Shown here one piece after another: positions 18,486-26,908 of a stretch of DNA of 64,000 bases. Positions within the stretch are counted from its first letter, which is position 1, and each line of letters opens with the position of its first letter. The translations under genes were made by a program, and so were the position numbers. The notes under the pieces are model-generated. The model was not told the origin of the DNA, made no database searches, and saw only the letters and a list, made by a program, of their open reading frames with translations. Source of the DNA: Alphaproteobacteria bacterium (lineage in GTDB: Bacteria; Pseudomonadota; Alphaproteobacteria; Rhizobiales; Rhizobiaceae); assembly GCA_024742485.1 (NCBI GenBank), contig JANSYK010000002.1:1116001-1180000 (forward strand). Direction: 5' to 3'.

Positions 18486-19444
18486 TTCGGACGCCTCCGC
18501 CGTGGATTTGCCAGCAGGGACAAGATGTCCGCGGTCAGGTTCAGGGCGACATAGACACTGGCGAAGATCAGCCCGCAGGCCTGCACAAGGGGCATGTCAC
18601 GTTTGGAGACCGCGTCGATCATCAGCCGCCCCATGCCCGAATAGTTGAACACAGCCTCCACCACGACCACGCCTACGATGAGATAGGCAAGGGTCAGCAT
18701 GACGATGTTCAACACCGGGGCGAGTGCATTCGGAAAGGCGTGGTACAGGATGATGCGCTGCCGGGTCGCGCCCTTCAGTTCGGCCATTTCGATATAGGGC
18801 TGGTTCATCACCGACAGGATCGCCGCCCGGGTCAGCCGCATCGTGTGGGCCGATACCACAAGAGCAAGGGTCAGACAGGGCAGGGCAATGGCGTGCAGTT
18901 GCTCGATGAAGCTCATGGAGTCTGAAATCCGCGAGAGCGCCGGAAACCAGCCGAGCGTGACGGCGCCCCATAGCAGCAGCAAATACCCGATGAGGAAATC
19001 GGGCGTTGAAACGAAAATCAGGGTGGAAATGGTGATGCTCTTGTCGGCCAGCTTGTCTTCATAAAGAGCCGCCAGCAGGCCCAACCCCACCGAGACAGGG
19101 ATGGCAATGATGGCCGCCGTCAAGGCCAGGAAGAGCGTGTTGCCCAATCGCCCGGCGATCAGATCCGAAACCTCCCGTCCGCTGGCGAGCGACTGTCCCA
19201 GGTCGCCATGGGCGAAATCCCACAGCCACAGCCCGTATCGCTCGATGGCCGGCCGGTCGAGATCGAGTTTGTCACGCAGCGCCTGGACCGCATCAGGCGT
19301 TGCCTGCTGTCCGAGAATGGCTTCTGCGACGTCGCCGGGAAGGATTTCCGTCCCGACAAAGACCATCAATGATACGAGAAACAGGGTCACCAGTCCTGAA
19401 ACCAGACGTTTCAGGACCAGTGTGGTGACCGATGCGCCACCCAT
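18482..19444 (-). CDS. peptide-type ABC transporter permease, DppB-like
   Basis: 320 residues, about six membrane helices, of the DppB/OppB group. The first helix (LKRLVSGLVTLFLVSLMVF) and following periplasmic loop with FVGTEILPGD are typical of this family, as is the EAA region IEMAELKGATRQRIILYHAFPN (in part). It pairs with the DppC-like permease to form the channel. Six bases separate it from the binding-protein gene. Ligand specificity cannot be read from the permeases. Confidence 0.95.
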   Translation of the reverse strand: MGGASVTTLVLKRLVSGLVTLFLVSLMVFVGTEILPGDVAEAILGQQATPDAVQALRDKLDLDRPAIERYGLWLWDFAHGDLGQSLASGREVSDLIAGRLGNTLFLALTAAIIAIPVSVGLGLLAALYEDKLADKSITISTLIFVSTPDFLIGYLLLLWGAVTLGWFPALSRISDSMSFIEQLHAIALPCLTLALVVSAHTMRLTRAAILSVMNQPYIEMAELKGATRQRIILYHAFPNALAPVLNIVMLTLAYLIVGVVVVEAVFNYSGMGRLMIDAVSKRDMPLVQACGLIFASVYVALNLTADILSLLANPRRRRPK

Positions 19445-19450
19445 GGCGGC

Positions 19451-21007
19451 TTACGCCGTCAGCCAGACCCGTTCGGCTATCCGCATGCCTGACATCTCGA
19501 AGGAGCCGGCCGGGTAGTAGCCCTGAACCTCGTCGCGCACGCCGTCGACATTGTTGGTGAAGAACGGAATGGCCGCACCGCCATCCTCGTGGATCATCAT
19601 CTGCAGGTCGTGATAGATCGCCTTGCGTTTGTCGAAATCGGTCTCCGCCCGCGCCATTGCGAGTTTCTGATCGAAAGCCTCGCGGCGCCATGCCGTGTCG
19701 TTCCACTTGGCGTCGGACGCATAGGCGGTCGACAGCATGATATCGGCCGTTGGGCGTCCGCCCCAGGATCCGCTGATAAACGGTTTCTTCATCCACACAT
19801 TCGACCAGAACCCGTCCGAGGGCTCGCGGATGATTTCAACGTTCAGGCCACCTTTGGCGGCAGTTTGCTGAAACAGCGCTGCCATGGCCTCGGCACCGGC
19901 GAATGTCACGTTCGATGTGTGCAGCTCGAGTTTGCCGTCAAAGCCGGATTTTTTCAGATGATGTGCCGCCTTGTCCGGATCGTATTGCCGTTGCGGAATG
20001 TCCGCCGCGTGGAACGGGTCGAACGGCGGGATCGGATGGTCATTGGCCAGCGATCCAAAGCCAGCCATCACCTTGTCCAGGATTTCCTCGCGGTTGAGTG
20101 AGTATTTCACAGCCAGGCGCAGATCGGCATTGTCGAAAGGCGGACTGTCGGACTGCATCAGCAGGGGCCTGTGTCCGGCGGCCGGATGGTTCTCGATCCC
20201 GACGCCGGGGGCGCTGGCAATCAGTGCCGCCGATTGCGGGTCGACACGGCCGGCCACGTGAACTTCACCGGTGATCAGGGCGGAAATTCTCGACGTCGTG
20301 TCGTCGATGAAGAGAATTTCGACCTCGTCCACATGGGCGCGGTCCGGCTTCCAGTAATTCGGATTTTTCACTGCCACCAGTTTTTCGCCGGGGACGAATT
20401 CTTTCAGCATGTACGGCCCGGTAAACATGCCCGCGGCGTAATCGGTGGTGCCGTCGGGAAGAATCAGCAGATGAAAATCGCCCATCAGATAGGGCAGATC
20501 GGCATTGCCCGATGACAGTGTCACCGTAATGGCGTGGGGACCGTCCGCGCTCAGGTCAGTGATCGGGGTGAGCAGACCTTTTGCGCCCGATGCGCTGTCT
20601 TCGCCCCGGTGCAGATTGATCGAATAGATCACGTCCGCCGACGTCATCTCGCGTCCGTCGTGAAACGTCACACCCTTGCGAAGATTGAATTTCCATTTGG
20701 TGGCGTCATCTGACGATTCCCAGCTCTCGGCCAGTTCTCCGACCAGTTCGCCGTCTTTCTCGATCTCTGTCAGCCCGTTTGCCAGCGTGTATCCGATGAC
20801 ACCATGTCCGACTGATGTCAGCTTGGTCGGATCGAGAGAATCGCCGGCGCCACCGCCGGTGGTTCCAAGGACAAGTCTGCCACCGGATTGCGGCGCGGCC
20901 GCTGCGATTTTGGGCAGTCCCAGCGTTAGCAGGCCGGCAGCCGCCGTCGATTTCAAGAAGGTCCGGCGATCCGGACGCGCCCATACACCCATTTTCCGTT
21001 GATTCAT
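19451..21007 (-). CDS. peptide-type ABC transporter substrate-binding protein (family 5), Tat-exported
   Basis: 518 residues from ATG 21007. The AAGGAG at 21017-21022 lies directly against an earlier ATG at 21016 and 9 bases from 21007, which favours the latter. The N-terminus has a twin-arginine signal (PDRRTFLKSTAAAGLL) ending near AAAAP, so it is exported folded to the periplasm. The mature part shows the family 5 pattern: YTLANGLTEIEKDGEL, LRKGVTFHDGREMTSADVIYS, and the lobe-crossing RLAVKYSLNREEIL. First gene of the operon running through the two permeases, fused ATPase, M29-like and MttB-like genes. The associated enzymes hint at a methylated amine or a modified amino acid or peptide as ligand. 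Confidence 0.94.
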   Translation of the reverse strand: MNQRKMGVWARPDRRTFLKSTAAAGLLTLGLPKIAAAAPQSGGRLVLGTTGGGAGDSLDPTKLTSVGHGVIGYTLANGLTEIEKDGELVGELAESWESSDDATKWKFNLRKGVTFHDGREMTSADVIYSINLHRGEDSASGAKGLLTPITDLSADGPHAITVTLSSGNADLPYLMGDFHLLILPDGTTDYAAGMFTGPYMLKEFVPGEKLVAVKNPNYWKPDRAHVDEVEILFIDDTTSRISALITGEVHVAGRVDPQSAALIASAPGVGIENHPAAGHRPLLMQSDSPPFDNADLRLAVKYSLNREEILDKVMAGFGSLANDHPIPPFDPFHAADIPQRQYDPDKAAHHLKKSGFDGKLELHTSNVTFAGAEAMAALFQQTAAKGGLNVEIIREPSDGFWSNVWMKKPFISGSWGGRPTADIMLSTAYASDAKWNDTAWRREAFDQKLAMARAETDFDKRKAIYHDLQMMIHEDGGAAIPFFTNNVDGVRDEVQGYYPAGSFEMSGMRIAERVWLTA

Positions 21008-21066
21008 GGTCCTCATCTCCTTCGGATGTTGTGTTCCTGTGCCCTCTTTATTTGTTCAGAATTTGC

Positions 21067-21078
21067 ATGGTGCACAAT
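21067..21078. promoter_or_regulatory. possible operator ATGGTGCACAAT upstream of the importer operon
   Basis: A 12-base near-palindrome (one mismatched pair) 60 bases before the binding-protein ATG. Such TTGTGCACAA-like sites are known for some GntR and other dimeric regulators. The rest of the gap 21017-21367 between divergent genes shows AT-rich promoter-like sequence (TTTATTTAACTA) but no further gene. Low certainty. Confidence 0.3.
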
Positions 21079-21367
21079 TTATTTAACTACATGGAAGACG
21101 AAGAATCATTTCGGGTCAAGGCAAAAACCGAAAAAACCTGTTCCAATTAGGGGAAACCAGACCCCACGAACCAGGGGCGGTCTTTGCCGACGGATCAGAT
21201 GGCGCAAAAAAGGCGCCGGAAACGAGAATACAACACTCATGACAACGCTGGTAACCACGGCGCGCTGTCAAACAACCTCCGAAAACAGTGTTTTCAGATC
21301 GACAATCAGTCGAAATGCACCGTGCCTGCCACTGTGTGAAATCGCCGTATATTCAGAGGAATTCATC

Positions 21368-22771
21368 ATGTTTGAGACATCGAGACGCAAATTGCTGGGC
21401 GCATCCATGATCGGTGCCGGAGCATTGCTCAACACCGTCGGCGCGCGCGCGTCAGCGGCCACGATGAACAGCAAGGGCAATATCATGCTCAACCGGATGC
21501 CGGATCTTCCCCGGGGACTCGTTGAGGCAGCACACTTCCCGCTGATCGAAGCCATCCATGGGCGGCGCTCACGCCGGTTCGCAAAGGGCGCCTCAATCCC
21601 AGACGGTCCGCTAGCCTATACGTCGGATCAAAAGCCGGAGCCCCTCTCGGAGCTTGAGCAACTGATCCTGCTCACCACTGTTGCCGGAAACACCGGCTGG
21701 TCGAACCTCATCCCTCACAATCGCATGTACAGATCCAACATCCCCAATTACGCCGGCGCAGCCGGCGGACGAACATTTCCCTCCGCGGCGGGATTTCACA
21801 CGACCGAGTTCTTCTACACGGACGATGATGGAGTCTATTTTCTGCCAACCAAGGATATGCCGGGAACCGGCGCCCGAAATGACAAGGGTGAAACGGACCT
21901 GAAAGCCTATCTCGATCTTCACCGGGCAAGGATCATCAAACTGTCCGACAAGCGGCTGCACATTCCGGCTGAACCGCAGCACATGGAATTGCACAATGAA
22001 TGGTGTGGGAACGTACCCGGCAGCACATTTGTCATCCCGGTCGCCGATCTCGCCCAGCACATGATCCTGGTTCTGTGTTATCTGGTTCAGAGCGGTGCCT
22101 GCATCTATGATGATGTGCACGACGAAGCGATCCCCGGAATCGAGAAATTCGCAAACCGCGTCGATGTGGATAACCCCTATCCGATTTCTTTCATGGAACA
22201 GTTCAGCCTGGCTGAGGTCACGGTGGAATTGGCCACGTCGTGCTATTCAGGTGCTCTGATGTTGCAGGCGATGGGCCTCGGCGGCTGGATGTATGACGGC
22301 ATCAACCAGTTCAGCGTGTTGGGGGCCAGCGGCGACCCGGCTGTTCCGGGGCTTGGATTCCGCTTCGATATGCTTCCCGGTCAACCCTTGCCGCATGTAA
22401 CGGGGCTGGAGGGTGTCTTTGAGGGCCATTGCCCACCGCACTTCAAGGATATGCGCGCTGCCGTGGAAGCAGTGGTTTCCAGGAAGTTCGGATCGGGCGG
22501 TCCCTTCAATGCAAAGACCGCCGGACCCTACAAGGAGACCGATGCAATTCGCTCACGCGCTGCACCGATCGACGATGAATTCATTGATTGCGTTGCCACC
22601 ATGGCGCAGCACCTCCATGACCGGTTCGGCCGTTTCCCGGCGACCGTGCCGGCGATCTTCAGCCTGACCTATCTCCAGGCCCATAAGCTCGACAAGGGCT
22701 TTTATGACCGGTTTTTCACCCCGGGTGCCTACCTTCGCACCCATGCGGATCACGAAAAAAACTGGGCATGA
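21368..22771 (+). CDS. Tat-exported nitroreductase-fold protein, function unknown
   Basis: 467 residues from ATG 21368, preceded by AGAGGA; longer readings upstream have no ribosome site. It starts with a twin-arginine signal (TSRRKLLGASMIGAGALL, cut near ARASA), which implies export of a folded, possibly flavin-bearing protein. The mature part has IHGRRSRRFAKGA, LSELEQLILLTTVAGNTGWSN and MLQAMGLGGWMYDGIN, a set reminiscent of nitroreductase-family proteins. The rest, rich in His, Pro and Tyr, is unfamiliar. A stem-loop and an MddA-like methyltransferase gene follow on the same strand. I cannot assign a reaction. Confidence 0.7.
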   Translation: MFETSRRKLLGASMIGAGALLNTVGARASAATMNSKGNIMLNRMPDLPRGLVEAAHFPLIEAIHGRRSRRFAKGASIPDGPLAYTSDQKPEPLSELEQLILLTTVAGNTGWSNLIPHNRMYRSNIPNYAGAAGGRTFPSAAGFHTTEFFYTDDDGVYFLPTKDMPGTGARNDKGETDLKAYLDLHRARIIKLSDKRLHIPAEPQHMELHNEWCGNVPGSTFVIPVADLAQHMILVLCYLVQSGACIYDDVHDEAIPGIEKFANRVDVDNPYPISFMEQFSLAEVTVELATSCYSGALMLQAMGLGGWMYDGINQFSVLGASGDPAVPGLGFRFDMLPGQPLPHVTGLEGVFEGHCPPHFKDMRAAVEAVVSRKFGSGGPFNAKTAGPYKETDAIRSRAAPIDDEFIDCVATMAQHLHDRFGRFPATVPAIFSLTYLQAHKLDKGFYDRFFTPGAYLRTHADHEKNWA

Positions 22772-22783
22772 TCAGCATCTTGG

Positions 22784-22831
22784 TTCCGGATCCAGCGCCT
22801 CCGCTTTTCAGGCGTAACGCTGGACCCGGAA
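22784..22831 (+). terminator. long stem-loop between the nitroreductase-like and MddA-like genes
   Basis: TTCCGGATCCAGCG (22784-22797) pairs with CGCTGGACCCGGAA (22818-22831) with one mismatch; GCCT/AGGC can extend the stem inside the loop. It lies 12 bases after one stop and 41 bases before the next start. No T-run follows, so it may be a processing or mRNA-stabilising hairpin or a factor-dependent end rather than a classical terminator. Confidence 0.55.
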
Positions 22832-22872
22832 TCGATGGCCACACAACCCCATGATTACGATTGGAGATTGCG

Positions 22873-23622
22873 ATGATCCGCAAAGGTCTGATGCTTGCCT
22901 ATGCCTTCTGTGCCTACCTGTTGGCGACCTTCAACATACTCTACATCATCGGCTTCCTTGCCGATATTGGCGTCCCGAAAGGCATCGGTGACGGGCCGGA
23001 ATCGCCTATCTGGATCGCTGTGTTCATCGATGCGAGCCTTGTCGGCCTGTTTGGTCTGCTCCACTCGATCACCGCAAGGTCGTCCTTCAAGCGCTGGTGG
23101 ACAACGATCATACCCGCCCCCATCGAGCGTGCGACCTATCTTTACATAACAGCCGTCCTGACCACTGTTCTTGTCGTGTTCTGGCGACCCATTCCCCTAA
23201 CGGTCTGGCATTTGGGATCTGTCGTCTCGGCGACCGCGATATACGTCGCCTATGGTCTGACCTGGGCGATGATGTTTGCCGCGACGTTTCACTTCGGCCA
23301 TTTTCGCTTTCTTGGTCTGGCACAGGCCTGGGAGAATTTCCGAAACGAACCGCCGGAGAACTCGTCGATGACCGTTCGTTATCTTTATGCCCTGGTCCGT
23401 CATCCGATCAGCCTGGGGTGGATGGTGACGCCGCTGCTGACACCCCATTTGACGGTTGGCCATCTGGTTTTTGCCGCCAGCACGGTTGCCTATATCCTGA
23501 TCGCGACACGCTTCGAAGAGGCGGATCTGGTCGAGGCTCTTGGGGAGAATTATCTGAGTTACCGCCAGCACGTGCCCGCATTCCTGCCGTTGAGCCGACA
23601 CCGTTCTCAACCCGACTGTTGA
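22873..23622 (+). CDS. MddA-like methanethiol S-methyltransferase (NnrU/ICMT-type membrane protein)
   Basis: 249 residues from ATG 22873 with GGAG six bases upstream; a TTG at 22861 is a poorer choice. Five to six membrane helices. The C-terminal motif LVRHPISLGWMVTPLLTPHLTVGHLVF (in part: VRHPISLGW, TPHLTVGHL) followed by EEADLVEALGENYLSYRQHVPAFLP is the SAM-binding end shared by isoprenylcysteine methyltransferases, NnrU and MddA; the combination with TVGHLVFAASTVAYIL is closest to MddA. MddA methylates methanethiol to dimethyl sulfide in the inner membrane. Exact substrate is inference. It follows the Tat-exported nitroreductase-like gene by 101 bases. Confidence 0.8.
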   Translation: MIRKGLMLAYAFCAYLLATFNILYIIGFLADIGVPKGIGDGPESPIWIAVFIDASLVGLFGLLHSITARSSFKRWWTTIIPAPIERATYLYITAVLTTVLVVFWRPIPLTVWHLGSVVSATAIYVAYGLTWAMMFAATFHFGHFRFLGLAQAWENFRNEPPENSSMTVRYLYALVRHPISLGWMVTPLLTPHLTVGHLVFAASTVAYILIATRFEEADLVEALGENYLSYRQHVPAFLPLSRHRSQPDC

Positions 23623-23635
23623 CAGGCGGCTACGT

Positions 23636-24442
23636 CTACGAAGCGTCATCAGCCGTCAGCAACCGCGCAACGTGTGCCTCCATCGCCAGCGGAAGCCAAT
23701 GGGAGAATTTCGGGCTCAGCGTTTCATAACGCGCCACGAAATCAGGATGTGAGCGGTACAGTTTTGCCAGCCCGTCATACCCTTCGGGCGGGCAATCCTG
23801 TCCCCACAATTGGGCCATCAGCCTCCGGTGGTCTTCCAGTGTCTCACGGATCTGGTCCGAAGACGGGTCCGTAGCCGTTTCGAATGCCGCGACGAGGCGA
23901 GCTTCGATATCCCTGAGGCGCGCCATGGCGCCTTCCATCCCATCGGGCAGGTGACGGATGGCCTCATTGGATGTTTTGATCCGTTCAGCAATGTCGCCGC
24001 CACAGGTTGATATGAGCCAGTCCTGATATTCGGACTGTTTGGCGGTGGAAAAAGGGCGATAGAGTTCCTCTGTCGTCATGTCCTGTATTCCCTTCAGATG
24101 CGCGATGGTGGCATCGAGCGTTTCAATGGTCCTTGCTGTTCTTTGCGCCTCGGCGGCCAGGCGGTTGCGGTGCCGCGTCAGCCTGTCGACCGCATCGACG
24201 GGGGCATCCAGAATGGCGACGATCTCCGACAGTGACATGCCGACATCCCGGTAAAACAGGATTTCCTGCAACCGAAGCGCTTCCTTGTGTCCATAGATGC
24301 GATAGCCGTTTTCAGCCAAATGGGCCGGTTTCAGCAGTCCGACATGGTCATAGTGATGCAGCGTTCGCACCGACACGCCAGAAATCCGGGCAAGTTGGCC
24401 AACTGAATAGTCCCGTGATTGAATGTGTTTTCGCTTTGACAT
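23636..24442 (-). CDS. TipA-type MerR family transcriptional regulator
   Basis: 268 residues. The N-terminal MerR winged helix is at about 11-78 (YSVGQLARISGVSVRTLHHYDHVGLL; shown in part SVRTLHHYDHVGLLKP), followed by a dimerisation coiled coil (about 85-125) and a TipAS-like alpha-helical ligand domain (about 145-265). Proteins of this kind bind hydrophobic drugs or peptides and activate promoters with an over-long spacer. Exactly such a promoter lies immediately upstream and overlaps the start region, so autoregulation is very likely. The gene converges on the MddA-like gene with a 13-base gap. Confidence 0.92.
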   Translation of the reverse strand: MSKRKHIQSRDYSVGQLARISGVSVRTLHHYDHVGLLKPAHLAENGYRIYGHKEALRLQEILFYRDVGMSLSEIVAILDAPVDAVDRLTRHRNRLAAEAQRTARTIETLDATIAHLKGIQDMTTEELYRPFSTAKQSEYQDWLISTCGGDIAERIKTSNEAIRHLPDGMEGAMARLRDIEARLVAAFETATDPSSDQIRETLEDHRRLMAQLWGQDCPPEGYDGLAKLYRSHPDFVARYETLSPKFSHWLPLAMEAHVARLLTADDAS

Positions 24443-24448
24443 GACCCC

Positions 24449-24479
24449 CTCTTAGCGCCTGACGCTACGTCAGGGTCAA
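24449..24479 (-). promoter_or_regulatory. MerR-type promoter with 19-bp spacer and palindrome
   Basis: Read on the minus strand: -35 TTGACC (24474-24479), 19-base spacer, -10 TAAGAG (24449-24454). The spacer holds a perfect inverted repeat CCTGACG-TAG-CGTCAGG (24458-24474). A 19-bp spacer with a dyad between the hexamers is the hallmark of MerR-activated promoters. The -10 is only 7 bases before the ATG, so the transcript should be leaderless or nearly so unless the start codon lies further in. Confidence 0.8.
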
Positions 24480-24517
24480 CATCCGTTTTCATTGATTTGC
24501 GATCTGGGTTCGGGCTG

Positions 24518-25240
24518 TCACGATCCGCGCAGCATGATCTCGCGGGCGGCAACAATCAGGTCCGAATTGCTGCTGGCCGCTTGGCGTGTCGGCAGCAACA
24601 GGCAGTCTTCGAAACCCATGCGCGTATCGTGGCCCTGCCGCGCCGCCAGTTCCACCATGCGCCAGGCGCTCGGACCGTCGCCATGCAGGAGGATGGGAGC
24701 GGCAATGCCGGCATCGTCCAACAGGGTTTTGCATGCCAGATATTCCCGTTCGGCATCGGCCGGGTCGTCGAAAATCATTTCAATGAGGATACGCAGGCAC
24801 ATGCCGCTAAGACCCAGATTGATGAATTGCCGCACGTCCTTGGTGTTCCACAGCCCGGCTTCGATGCCGATCCCCTTGGCGAGCAGCGCGTCGATGACAT
24901 CGATGGCGCCTGTCTCGTTGAGATTGACCGAAGCATAATCGGGCGTGATCTCCCAGGCTTCGATCTGCTTCAGGCGTGTTGCCAGATGCGGCTCGATCCA
25001 GGCACCGGTGCCCACACCGATCGGTATATTGGGCACCTTGCGCCTGATGTTCTCCAGACATCGGGCTACATCTTCCGGTGCAAGACTTTCCGAACCATCT
25101 GCGTTGCGGGGGTGAATATGGAGCTCCTGTGCGCCGGCAGCCCTTGCAGCCGCAGCATCAGCAGCGATTTCCGCAGCACTGACGGGAACCGACGGGTGGT
25201 CCGCTTTCGATCGTCCGCCATTCAAACAAGCCTGCAACAT
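24518..25240 (-). CDS. beta-keto acid cleavage enzyme (BKACE, DUF849)
   Basis: 240 residues from ATG 25240 (AGGA seven bases upstream; a GTG two codons earlier is less well placed). DUF849 TIM-barrel enzymes condense a beta-keto acid with acetyl-CoA to give acetoacetate and a new acyl-CoA; the founder is Kce of lysine fermentation. Seen here: MLQACLNGGR at the start, a zinc ligand pair in AQELHIHPRN, EPHLATRLKQIEAW, ASVNLNETGA and the final strand LLHGDG with TRMGFED. It is somewhat shorter than Kce (about 275) but keeps the HxH pair and the Glu. It follows an MFS carrier gene by 18 bases, so the carrier may bring in the substrate. Confidence 0.9.
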   Translation of the reverse strand: MLQACLNGGRSKADHPSVPVSAAEIAADAAAARAAGAQELHIHPRNADGSESLAPEDVARCLENIRRKVPNIPIGVGTGAWIEPHLATRLKQIEAWEITPDYASVNLNETGAIDVIDALLAKGIGIEAGLWNTKDVRQFINLGLSGMCLRILIEMIFDDPADAEREYLACKTLLDDAGIAAPILLHGDGPSAWRMVELAARQGHDTRMGFEDCLLLPTRQAASSNSDLIVAAREIMLRGS

Positions 25241-25258
25241 GAACACTTCCTGACGGGA

Positions 25259-26629
25259 CTATGCAGTGGACGCCTGGCTGGACGGGTCATCTTTGATCGT
25301 GCGCCACGTCAGAACGAACACCGTTCCCGCGAGAATGGCGGTCGCAAGCAATGGCAATTGATAGCTGCCGGTGGCCGCAAGCAACGTCCCGCACACCGTC
25401 ATGCCGATGGTGCCGCCGGCAAGCTGTGCCGTCAGCATGATGCCGCCAACCTGCCCCTGATTTTCAAGCGGAACGCTATTGGCAGCACCGCGCAGCCCGG
25501 GCAGGAAGACCATGGACGTCACGATCCCCCAGAGAACAAGAGGTGCAAACATCAACCAGTAACTCTTCGCATCAAGCGCGAGGGTCAGCCAGACAAAGGC
25601 GATGAAAGTGCCTCCCAAACCCAACAATGCCGGGCGGCGGGATCCCAGACGGTCGGTCATGTTGCCGCCGATTATCGCCGACAAGGGGGCTGGCACAACA
25701 CCGGCCAGAAGCGCAACACCGGCCATGAGGGGGCTCATGTCCATCTCCTTTTGCAGGAAAATGGAATAGATCACGAGCACGGCGATTTTGGTGAATTGCC
25801 CGGTAAATACCATAAGGCTGCAAACGGCAAAGGCAGGCGTGCGCAACAGATCGATTTCGATCAACGGGTTGCCGGCTGGCAACTCCAAACGAATGAAGAG
25901 GGTAAGGAACAGCAGTCCGGCGAGCAGCAACACCCAGATTAAAGGTTGGGACCAGCCCCATTCCGGCCCCTGCATGGTCGCAAAAATAACAAGGCCAATC
26001 CCGCTGATCAGCGTTACGAGACCGGCGAAATCAAACCGTTCACGGTTGGGGTTTGGTGGCGGATCCGACCACATGGTCCAGATGACGGCTACGGCGGCGA
26101 TCACGACAACCGGATTGATCCAGAAGATCCATCGCCACGACAAGGTGTCGGTCAAAAGTCCGCCGACAAACGGTCCTGATGCCAGAAAGACGGTGCCCAC
26201 TGCACCGTATATGCCAAGTGCGCGGCCGCGCTCCTCCTCGGGAAAGATGATGGCGATCATCGCCATGGAGGCCGGAAAGATGATCGCCGCGCCGAATCCC
26301 TGCAAGGCGCGCGCGGCCAGCAGCTCAGTCAGGTTGGTCGCCAGGCCGCAGCCGATTGAGGCCAGCCCAAACAACACGATACCGGTCAGGAACAGTCGTT
26401 TGAACCCGAAGACGTCACAGAGCCGGCCACAGGCCGCCGCCAGGCAAGTCAGCACCAGCAAGTAAATGTTCACCACCCAATGGCTGCCGACAGTGCTCAG
26501 ATCAAGGTCCTGTTGAATGGTCGGCAGCGCCACGCCCACCACTGTTTCGTCCAGCAGGAACATTCCCAGCGCAGCGCCCATCGCGCCCAGGACCCACCAC
26601 TTCCGTCGGATTTGCTCAATTGCAATCAT
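25259..26629 (-). CDS. MFS transporter, DHA2 (EmrB/QacA) type
   Basis: 456 residues with about 14 membrane segments. Motif A appears as GRLCDVFGFKRLFLTG, motif C-like GAVGTVFLASGPFVGGLL in helix 5, and the N-terminal DETVVGVALPTIQQDL is the D-x-T(I)-V-x-VALP element of the 14-TM drug/proton antiporters (motif D1). This points to proton-driven efflux, though metabolite carriers also occur in this group. It is the first gene of a two-gene unit with the BKACE. The divergent gap to the TauE-type gene holds an inverted repeat (26736-26755). Confidence 0.92.
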   Translation of the reverse strand: MIAIEQIRRKWWVLGAMGAALGMFLLDETVVGVALPTIQQDLDLSTVGSHWVVNIYLLVLTCLAAACGRLCDVFGFKRLFLTGIVLFGLASIGCGLATNLTELLAARALQGFGAAIIFPASMAMIAIIFPEEERGRALGIYGAVGTVFLASGPFVGGLLTDTLSWRWIFWINPVVVIAAVAVIWTMWSDPPPNPNRERFDFAGLVTLISGIGLVIFATMQGPEWGWSQPLIWVLLLAGLLFLTLFIRLELPAGNPLIEIDLLRTPAFAVCSLMVFTGQFTKIAVLVIYSIFLQKEMDMSPLMAGVALLAGVVPAPLSAIIGGNMTDRLGSRRPALLGLGGTFIAFVWLTLALDAKSYWLMFAPLVLWGIVTSMVFLPGLRGAANSVPLENQGQVGGIMLTAQLAGGTIGMTVCGTLLAATGSYQLPLLATAILAGTVFVLTWRTIKDDPSSQASTA

Positions 26630-26735
26630 GGTGTGTCCGTGTGTCGGATTGAGAGGTTGCCGTACGAGCGTATCGTTGTTCCCGTGTCAGGGAAAGGTGC
26701 CAACTGCACCCCCATTGCGACCGAGGTGAAAGCCA

Positions 26736-26755
26736 TTGCAAAGCTGTGTTTGCAA
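26736..26755. promoter_or_regulatory. inverted repeat TTGCAAA-N6-TTTGCAA in divergent promoter region
   Basis: Perfect 7-bp arms (26736-26742 and 26749-26755) lie between the divergent MFS and TauE-type genes, 107 bases before the MFS start and 154 bases before the exporter start. The geometry suits a dimeric TetR or LysR-type regulator. No regulator gene is adjacent. Confidence 0.4.
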
Positions 26756-26908
26756 AGAAAATCCCGGAAGACGGCCTGAACACCGACACTTGTGAGTTTG
26801 GCCCCGGTGACGGCAATTGACACGGCCAAACAGAAGGCGCATGACAGACTGCAGGGGGGCGTCCGCGCCCGTTCCAATTCACATCGCCAACACCTTGTCG
26901 GGACAGGG

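Noticed and set aside
20999-21367. in-frame upstream extension of the nitroreductase-like protein by 123 codons
   Set aside because: The extension overlaps the divergent binding-protein start and destroys the Tat signal position; ATG 21368 has a good ribosome site.
24497-25942. 481-codon open frame on the plus strand
   Set aside because: Antisense to the BKACE and MFS genes; protein is low-quality, rich in His, Gln and Arg, without family motifs.
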